Below are positions 1-4,172 of a stretch of 6,427 nt of DNA, one piece after another. Each line of letters begins with the position of its first letter. The first letter of the stretch is position 1. Below the pieces are notes generated by a model that worked only from the letters and a program-made list of their open reading frames with translations, ran no database searches and had not been told where the DNA came from. Position numbers and translations under genes: made by a program. Source of the DNA: Oscillospiraceae bacterium (GTDB taxonomy: Bacteria; Bacillota; Clostridia; Oscillospirales; CAG-272); contig WREN01000136.1 in the NCBI GenBank assembly GCA_009779295.1, positions 1 to 6,427 of the forward strand, written 5' to 3'.

Positions 1-2103
1 CTGCAACGTCTGGTAATGCTGCATCGCCAATATCGTGGTGGGCACAAGAATCGCCGCTTGTTTTGAACTGTTGACGGCTTTGAAAGCCGCGCGCAGCGCT
101 ACTTCCGTTTTACCGAATCCTACGTCGCCGCACAATAACCGATCCATCGGTATCGATCTTTCCATATCCCGCTTGATTTCGTCGATAGCGACCAACTGCC
201 CGTCGGTTTCCTCGAACTCAAACGACATATCGAATTCCTTTTGCAATTCGTCATCCTGCGCAAACGGATACCCTTCATGGCGCAAACGTTCGGCGTATAA
301 TTTAATCAAATCCTTCGCCATCGCTTTCGCGGCGGATTTGGCGCGCGCTTTGGCTTTGCCCCATTCCGCGCCGCCCATTTTCGACAGCTTAACGGTACCG
401 TCTTCGGTTTTCGCGCCGATATACTTCGAAACCGTATCCAATTGATTGCACGGCAGATACAGCATGTCCGTTCCGTGATATTGAATCTTGATATATTCTT
501 TGATAATCCCGTCCGACATCAGCGTTTGCAAACCGAGATACTGCCCGATGCCGTGATTCTGGTGGACGATATAGTCGCCGACATTGAGATCGGCGTATGA
601 CATGACCTTCTCTTGCGACAACTTTTTCTTAGACGAACGTTTTTTACGTCCGCTGACCGTCCGCGAAAGACTGTTGGGGTTGGCGTAAAGCGATAAACAC
701 GCGAAACGCGTTATCGTCAACTCGAATCCCATCAGGTTCTTGCCCCATATTATCAACGGCACCGTCGGTGTTAATTCGTTCGCGTTTAAAACTGAGGGGA
801 TTTTTATTTCGTTCAAAATGCCCTGAATATTTTTCGCCATCAACTCGTTTTCCGTCATGAGCAAAATGTTATAACTGTTGTTTCTGTATATATTGATGTC
901 GTCGATGAGCAATTCAATATTATCCGCGTAAGAGAAAGTCTGCTTCGTCAAAAAATTGAACAACCCCGACAGTTTTTTGGAATTTCCGCTGACAAAAACA
1001 TCAACGATGATTCCGGCTTTATTATATATAAAATATTCCGCGTCCGCTTGCCATTTATTGTATTCCACGTATTTTGAGTTGATCGCGCCCTTGTTCAATA
1101 AATCCTCGATCGACTGCTTCATATGCCACTCAAACGACTTAAAACGTTCCGTCACGGCGTTGTATTCCTGCAAAACGTAAATCGGATTGTCGTCGAAATA
1201 ATCCAAAAGGCAGAATTTCTCCGGATAAATCGCGGAAATATATTTGTCCGCGAAGTTAATTTCCGTATCGGCGGCGAGAGATTCAAGTTCACTCCCCAAA
1301 ATTTCGCGCGTGTTTTCATCTTTTGCGCGTCGTATTTGCGTTTTTATAATATCCTGTAATTCGGATTTTTTATCTTTCGTGAGCAGAATCTCCCGCGCCG
1401 GACTTAAATCGATACCATCGATAAACTCAATCCTGCGCTGGGTTATGATGTCGAAAATACTCATCTGCTCGATTTCCTCGTCGAAGAAATCCATACGCAC
1501 CGGATATTCGCTTTGCGGAGGATAAATATCCAAAATGCCGCCGTGAATGGAGAATTGCCCCGTGCCGTCAACCATTTCAACGCGCGCGTAACCGATGAAA
1601 TTCAAAAATTCGGTAAGTTCTTCGAGCTTGTAAATATCGCCTTTCCTGATGTGCTTTGTCGCGGACGATAATATATCGCGCGGTATCGTATATTGAACCG
1701 CCGCGTCAAGCGTGGTGATGATAACGTCGTACCTGCCGTTTAAAACCGACGCCAGAACGGCGAGCCGTTCATGCTCATAATCGTGCGACGCGGTGATATT
1801 GTAGAATATGAAATCCCTGACCGGATATGTCAGCGGCGTATATCCCAAGTCTGAGAACGAGTTAGCGAGCCGCAGTACGTCTTTTTCGTCGGCGGCAATC
1901 AGCAGATAGCCGCGACCATATTTGAGTTTCAAATCTTCCGCCAGCGCGGCATAGAAAGAAAACCGCGATCCGTCGCTCAGACCCGTGACGAGAACCGGAA
2001 GCGGCTTATTTGAATTGGCTTGTTCGGACGCGGTTTTTAAAATTTGAACGTACTCGCGTTCTTTTCTGATACTGCCCGTAATTATATTGTCATAATTTCC
2101 CAT
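1..2103 (-). CDS. mfd: Mfd, transcription-repair coupling factor (N-terminal 701 residues; cut by window edge)
   Basis: Mfd is an ATP-driven DNA translocase that pushes stalled RNA polymerase off DNA and recruits UvrA for nucleotide excision repair. The reverse strand is open from ATG 2103-2101 to base 1 without a stop. The N-terminal UvrB-like module includes a GQFSIHGGILDIYP stretch near residues 180-195, followed by PVRMDFFDEEIEQMSIFD. A Lys/Arg-rich linker lies near 480-500. The RNA-polymerase-interacting Tudor-like domain spans about 503-560, with DLNVGDYIVHQNHGIGQYLG. The translocase domain begins with a Q-motif (FEETDGQ, Gln636), Walker A GDVGFGKT (659-666, Lys665) and motif Ia PTTILAMQHYQT at the edge. 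Family members are about 1,150 residues, so roughly 450 C-terminal residues lie outside. The start is one base after the pth stop (TGATATG) with no clear Shine-Dalgarno, suggesting coupled translation. There is no fin-like gene between pth and mfd, unlike B. subtilis. Identification is very secure. Confidence 0.97.
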   Translation of the reverse strand, partial: MGNYDNIITGSIRKEREYVQILKTASEQANSNKPLPVLVTGLSDGSRFSFYAALAEDLKLKYGRGYLLIAADEKDVLRLANSFSDLGYTPLTYPVRDFIFYNITASHDYEHERLAVLASVLNGRYDVIITTLDAAVQYTIPRDILSSATKHIRKGDIYKLEELTEFLNFIGYARVEMVDGTGQFSIHGGILDIYPPQSEYPVRMDFFDEEIEQMSIFDIITQRRIEFIDGIDLSPAREILLTKDKKSELQDIIKTQIRRAKDENTREILGSELESLAADTEINFADKYISAIYPEKFCLLDYFDDNPIYVLQEYNAVTERFKSFEWHMKQSIEDLLNKGAINSKYVEYNKWQADAEYFIYNKAGIIVDVFVSGNSKKLSGLFNFLTKQTFSYADNIELLIDDINIYRNNSYNILLMTENELMAKNIQGILNEIKIPSVLNANELTPTVPLIIWGKNLMGFELTITRFACLSLYANPNSLSRTVSGRKKRSSKKKLSQEKVMSYADLNVGDYIVHQNHGIGQYLGLQTLMSDGIIKEYIKIQYHGTDMLYLPCNQLDTVSKYIGAKTEDGTVKLSKMGGAEWGKAKARAKSAAKAMAKDLIKLYAERLRHEGYPFAQDDELQKEFDMSFEFEETDGQLVAIDEIKRDMERSIPMDRLLCGDVGFGKTEVALRAAFKAVNSSKQAAILVPTTILAMQHYQTLQ

Positions 2104-2104
2104 A

Positions 2105-2686
2105 TCAATTGTACAAATTCATAGCGTTATCTATTTTCCCATCTATAATTAATTTTATAGCTTCGTAAGATTTTTCAATCATTTTGAATATCGATTCCTG
2201 GTCGGCTTTCGGAATATCGCCCGTCACCCAATGGATCATTTCGATTTCAGGCGGAGGTAAACCCACGCCGATTTTGATTCGCGGAAATTCTTCCGCAGAA
2301 AGTTGCGCGATGATATTCTTCACGCCTTTCTGACCGCCGTCGCTGCCTTTGCGTTTGATACGCATAACGCCGACGTCAAGATTGATGTCGTCGTGGATTA
2401 CGATTAAATTCGCGGGCGGAATCTTATAGAACGTCATAGCTTCGCGGATTGCTTCACCGGAGAGGTTCATATAAGTCTGCGGTTTGATTAACAATACTCT
2501 GTGTTCGCCGATATTTCCCTCGCTGGTAACCGAACGGAATTTTATTTTGTTGACTTTGATTTTTTCTTTCTGCGAAATATAATCAATACACATAAACCCG
2601 ACGTTGTGGCGGTTACGGAAATACTTATCGCCGGGATTTCCCAGCCCGGCTACGATATATTCGATTGGTTGCTTCTTTAAAAACAA
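2105..2686 (-). CDS. pth: Peptidyl-tRNA hydrolase (Pth), TTG start
   Basis: Pth cleaves the ester bond of peptidyl-tRNAs released by stalled ribosomes and so recycles tRNA in the cytoplasm. The 193 residues match the normal family length. Visible motifs are IVAGLGNPG (Asn17), the catalytic His27 in RNRHNVGF, KPQTYMNLSGEAI (Asn74), and VIHDDINLDVG (Asp99, the partner of the catalytic His). The C-terminal signatures are FPRIKIGVG and WVTGDIPK, ending in AMNLYN. One oddity is that the usual GGHNG segment reads GGQKG here (residues 117-121), replacing the conserved His-Asn pair (E. coli His113/Asn114) with Gln-Lys. The start is TTG at 2686-2684, chosen because GAGGT lies 7 bases upstream and the next in-frame Met is residue 32, beyond the catalytic motifs. 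It is the first gene of a pth-mfd operon and its TGA stop is followed by one base and the mfd ATG. Confidence 0.96.
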   Translation of the reverse strand: MFLKKQPIEYIVAGLGNPGDKYFRNRHNVGFMCIDYISQKEKIKVNKIKFRSVTSEGNIGEHRVLLIKPQTYMNLSGEAIREAMTFYKIPPANLIVIHDDINLDVGVMRIKRKGSDGGQKGVKNIIAQLSAEEFPRIKIGVGLPPPEIEMIHWVTGDIPKADQESIFKMIEKSYEAIKLIIDGKIDNAMNLYN

Positions 2687-2693
2687 TATGATG

Positions 2694-2698
2694 ACCTC
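2694..2698 (-). promoter_or_regulatory. Ribosome binding site that fixes the pth TTG start
   Basis: On the minus strand GAGGT ends 7 bases before TTG 2686-2684. No ATG or GTG start is in frame between this site and the catalytic Asn17, so it supports the TTG codon as the true start. Confidence 0.75.
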
Positions 2699-2720
2699 AA
2701 ATCAAAAATGGTCTATATAA

Positions 2721-2749
2721 ATTGTACCATAAAATGATATACATGTCAA
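2721..2749 (-). promoter_or_regulatory. Promoter of the pth-mfd operon
   Basis: On the minus strand a perfect -35 TTGACA (2749-2744) is followed by a 17-base spacer and a -10 TACAAT (2726-2721). The bases TGG in front of the -10 make it a TG-extended box. Transcription should begin near 2714, leaving a leader of about 28 bases before the pth TTG. It lies just downstream of the XRE gene terminator, so the operon has its own start and is insulated from the upstream unit. The assignment is by pattern only but the match to a vegetative sigma promoter is strong. Confidence 0.85.
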
Positions 2750-2762
2750 TAAAATATTATTC

Positions 2763-2803
2763 AAAAAAAGCGGCGGTTTATTTTAGACATACCGCCGCTT
2801 TTT
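2763..2803 (-). terminator. Intrinsic terminator of the XRE regulator gene (potentially bidirectional)
   Basis: The arms AAAAAGCGGCGGT (plus strand 2765-2777) and ACCGCCGCTTTTT (2791-2803) are perfectly complementary over 13 bp, with a GC-rich 8-bp core and a 13-base loop. Read on the minus strand, the hairpin starts 8 bases after the XRE stop codon and ends in seven T residues (2769-2763). On the plus strand there is a shorter run of five T, so it could also stop readthrough in that direction, although no plus-strand gene points at it here. Confidence 0.93.
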
Positions 2804-2811
2804 AAATTTGG

Positions 2812-3933
2812 TTAATATGACTTCGCGTGTTCTTCCAGTTTGGCAACAACGGCTTTAAAACGCTCGTCATCTTTTAGTAATTGGAAATGACCTTTTGCTA
2901 AATACCAATGTGCTAAATCATCCCTGTGTAGCATTTCATAACAATAATTACAGCGTTTATCGTTTAAAAATACCATTGTTTTTCCCAAACCTTGTACTGC
3001 AAGGCTCGTATGTTGTTTGAAATCCGTTAGCATATCGCAATCTATAACATGCTGCGCCGCTTTTTCTAAACTGTTCAACGCACTATCCATATCATTTGCG
3101 TCATAATAATTTTTCGCAAGTTCATTATAGATTACACTCAAAAAGAAATTATTACACCCATAATCACCGTTTTCATATATACTATCGAAAATACCGATTG
3201 CTTTATTAATCAGTTTTATTCTTTCTGGCGAACCTGAATCATACATAGAATTTGCAAGTTGAAAAATGGCGCCCGTTGGACCCGCTAACATTAAGATAAA
3301 ATGAGCAATATTATTTTTCAAATATTCATGCAGTTCGTTGCCTTCATAAATCTGTGCAAGTGCAACCGTGCTTGAACCCATTGCAGGCGATAATTTTCTT
3401 GCTGTTTCAACGGCTTTATCTTTATTCCCCGCTTTTTTATAATTTCGTGGAAGAGTCCATAAAGCCTGATTTCTTATCTCATCGTCGGTGCTGTTTTCCA
3501 ATATACGCTCTAAAATAGTTATAGATTCAAGTAAATTATTTTTTTCCTTTTCTTTATCTGATTCAACTTTCATATTTAAAGCCCTGGCAAGCCGAAGTTG
3601 TAATTTATACTCGTGAGGAAATTCACGCACGGCTTTTCTTGCAATTTCCAACACCTCATCTCTATAACCGTTAATTAATTTGTCATCTATTTCTTTTTCT
3701 ATCGCTTCTATCCGCTCCTTGTCTTTTATTTTATCCACTCCGAGAAGTTCATCCACCGTAATCCCGAAATATGACGCGATTGACGGCAAAAGTTCAATGT
3801 CCGGGCAGGTCGCGCCGATTTCCCAACGGCTTATCGCTTGCGGCGACACATGGAAGATTTCGGCAAGTTGTTCTTGCGTAAGGTCTTTTGCCTTACGATG
3901 CTGCTTGAATTTTTCGCTGAAATAAATAGCCAT
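2812..3933 (-). CDS. XRE-family transcriptional regulator with helical, TPR-like C-terminal region
   Basis: This is a 373-residue cytoplasmic DNA-binding protein. Residues 9-64 form a Cro/C1-type helix-turn-helix: FKQHRKAKDLTQEQLAEIF, then the recognition helix around SPQAISRWEIG (30-40), then IASYFGITVDELLG. An acidic/basic linker follows (67-90). From about residue 90 to the end the protein is all helical, with repeat-like pairs of helices (for example FFLSVIYNELAKNYYDANDMDSALNSLEKAA, split near 245-275) that resemble tetratricopeptide repeats. The tail LKDDERFKAVVAKLEEHA resembles the ending of a large clostridial regulator family, as far as I recognise it. A CxxC pair (328-331) is present. 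ATG 3933 is preferred over GTG 3942 because GAGGTG, 6 bases upstream of the ATG, overlaps the GTG. The gene is a single-gene unit with its own promoter, dyad operator and terminator, and its C-terminal coding part is notably AT-rich. The ligand and the genes it controls are unknown; autorepression is inferred. Confidence 0.9.
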   Translation of the reverse strand: MAIYFSEKFKQHRKAKDLTQEQLAEIFHVSPQAISRWEIGATCPDIELLPSIASYFGITVDELLGVDKIKDKERIEAIEKEIDDKLINGYRDEVLEIARKAVREFPHEYKLQLRLARALNMKVESDKEKEKNNLLESITILERILENSTDDEIRNQALWTLPRNYKKAGNKDKAVETARKLSPAMGSSTVALAQIYEGNELHEYLKNNIAHFILMLAGPTGAIFQLANSMYDSGSPERIKLINKAIGIFDSIYENGDYGCNNFFLSVIYNELAKNYYDANDMDSALNSLEKAAQHVIDCDMLTDFKQHTSLAVQGLGKTMVFLNDKRCNYCYEMLHRDDLAHWYLAKGHFQLLKDDERFKAVVAKLEEHAKSY

Positions 3934-3939
3934 TTTTAA

Positions 3940-3945
3940 CACCTC
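3940..3945 (-). promoter_or_regulatory. Ribosome binding site of the XRE regulator
   Basis: GAGGTG on the minus strand is 6 bases upstream of ATG 3933-3931. It contains the alternative in-frame GTG (3942-3940), which therefore cannot be served by it; this decides the start at the ATG. Confidence 0.85.
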
Positions 3946-3958
3946 ATAATTTTTATTT

Positions 3959-3983
3959 TGTTGATATAAAAATTATATCAACA
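3959..3983. promoter_or_regulatory. Perfect dyad, candidate operator of the XRE regulator
   Basis: The arms TGTTGATATAA (3959-3969) and TTATATCAACA (3973-3983) are exact reverse complements around an AAA spacer, giving a 25-base dyad. It covers the -10 element of the XRE promoter and the expected transcription start. XRE regulators commonly bind such dyads as dimers, so negative autoregulation is the simplest reading. That step is inference; the symmetry itself is directly visible. Confidence 0.7.
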
Positions 3984-4000
3984 TAGCGCAAAAATAGCAA
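3972..4000 (-). promoter_or_regulatory. Promoter of the XRE regulator gene
   Basis: On the minus strand the -10 is a consensus TATAAT (3977-3972) preceded by TGA, a TG-extended box. With a 17-base spacer the -35 is TTGCTA (4000-3995), four of six matches to TTGACA. Transcription should begin near 3965, giving a leader of about 30 bases. The -10 lies inside the 25-base dyad. Confidence 0.8.
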
Positions 4001-4107
4001 GCAATTAAATTGAGAGTTTTTATAAACTAAGGTGAGAATTTATTTCCATGGTTTTTTGTTTAATAAATATAAACTTATAAAATTTTTTGTAAATATTTCA
4101 AAAAAAT
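4001..4107. other. AT-rich divergent intergenic segment with spaced A/T tracts
   Basis: This non-coding stretch lies between the XRE promoter and the ppdK promoter. It contains A/T tracts at 4079-4088 (AAAATTTTTT) and 4100-4106 (seven A), and a further AAATTTT lies at 4121-4127. Their centres are about 20 bases apart, close to two helical turns, which could bend the DNA or serve as an UP-element for ppdK. An imperfect inverted repeat centred at 4094 pairs TTTTTTG (4083-4089) with CAAAAAA (4099-4105). No terminator, RNA gene or supported reading frame was seen. Confidence 0.4.
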
Positions 4108-4137
4108 GTGGCATAAACGGAAATTTTGTGATATAAT
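4108..4137 (+). promoter_or_regulatory. Promoter of ppdK
   Basis: A consensus -10 TATAAT (4132-4137) is preceded by TGA, a TG-extended box. The best -35 is a weak GTGGCA (4108-4113) with an 18-base spacer. The strength probably rests on the extended -10 and the A/T tracts upstream. The start should fall near 4144, leaving a leader of about 29 bases. The 9-base core TGATATAAT is identical to that in the divergent XRE promoter. Confidence 0.75.
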
Positions 4138-4144
4138 ATTATTT

Positions 4145-4165
4145 ATGAAAAATAATTGGAGGTAG
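4145..4165 (+). other. Six-codon mini reading frame in the ppdK leader (possible leader peptide)
   Basis: ATG 4145-4147 is followed by AAA AAT AAT TGG AGG and the stop TAG (4163-4165), encoding MKNNWR. It has no ribosome site of its own, but its ATG sits at or next to the predicted transcription start, so it could be read as a leaderless start. Its last codon and stop overlap the ppdK Shine-Dalgarno. It may equally be chance in a short AT-rich leader. Confidence 0.2.
4158..4163 (+). promoter_or_regulatory. Ribosome binding site of ppdK
   Basis: GGAGGT, a full-strength Shine-Dalgarno, is 9 bases upstream of ATG 4173. It fixes the ppdK start and rules out the ATG at 4145 as the ppdK start, which is in a different frame context and stops at 4165. 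Confidence 0.9.
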
Positions 4166-4172
4166 AAAATTT

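Noticed and set aside
35..1525. Several plus-strand open frames of 74-136 codons (35-445, 956-1180, 1123-1359, 1244-1525)
   Set aside because: They are antisense to mfd, have low-complexity Ser/Ala/Ile-rich translations with no family resemblance, and the opposite strand is a continuous, motif-rich Mfd frame.
3680..3925. Plus-strand open frame of 81 codons opposite the XRE helix-turn-helix domain
   Set aside because: It is a Ser/Ile-rich antisense translation of a clearly recognisable DNA-binding domain.
3934..3942. GTG at 3942 as the start of the XRE regulator (three extra residues)
   Set aside because: The GTG lies inside the GAGGTG ribosome site, which is correctly placed for the ATG at 3933.
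3959..3983. Dyad read as an FNR- or Rex-type box because of TTGAT...ATCAA
   Set aside because: The half-sites are separated by 11 bases instead of the 4 expected for FNR, and the sequence does not fit the Rex consensus; the adjacent XRE regulator is the simpler partner.
4048..4080. Ten-codon frame with an AGGTGAG sequence 11 bases upstream in the divergent intergenic region
   Set aside because: It is very short, has a hydrophobic low-information product (MVFCLININL) and no promoter; it cannot be distinguished from chance.
4018..4082. Inverted repeat TTTTATAA / TTATAAAA
   Set aside because: It is only 8 bp of A/T pairs separated by 49 bases in very AT-rich DNA, and is not convincing as a hairpin or an operator.
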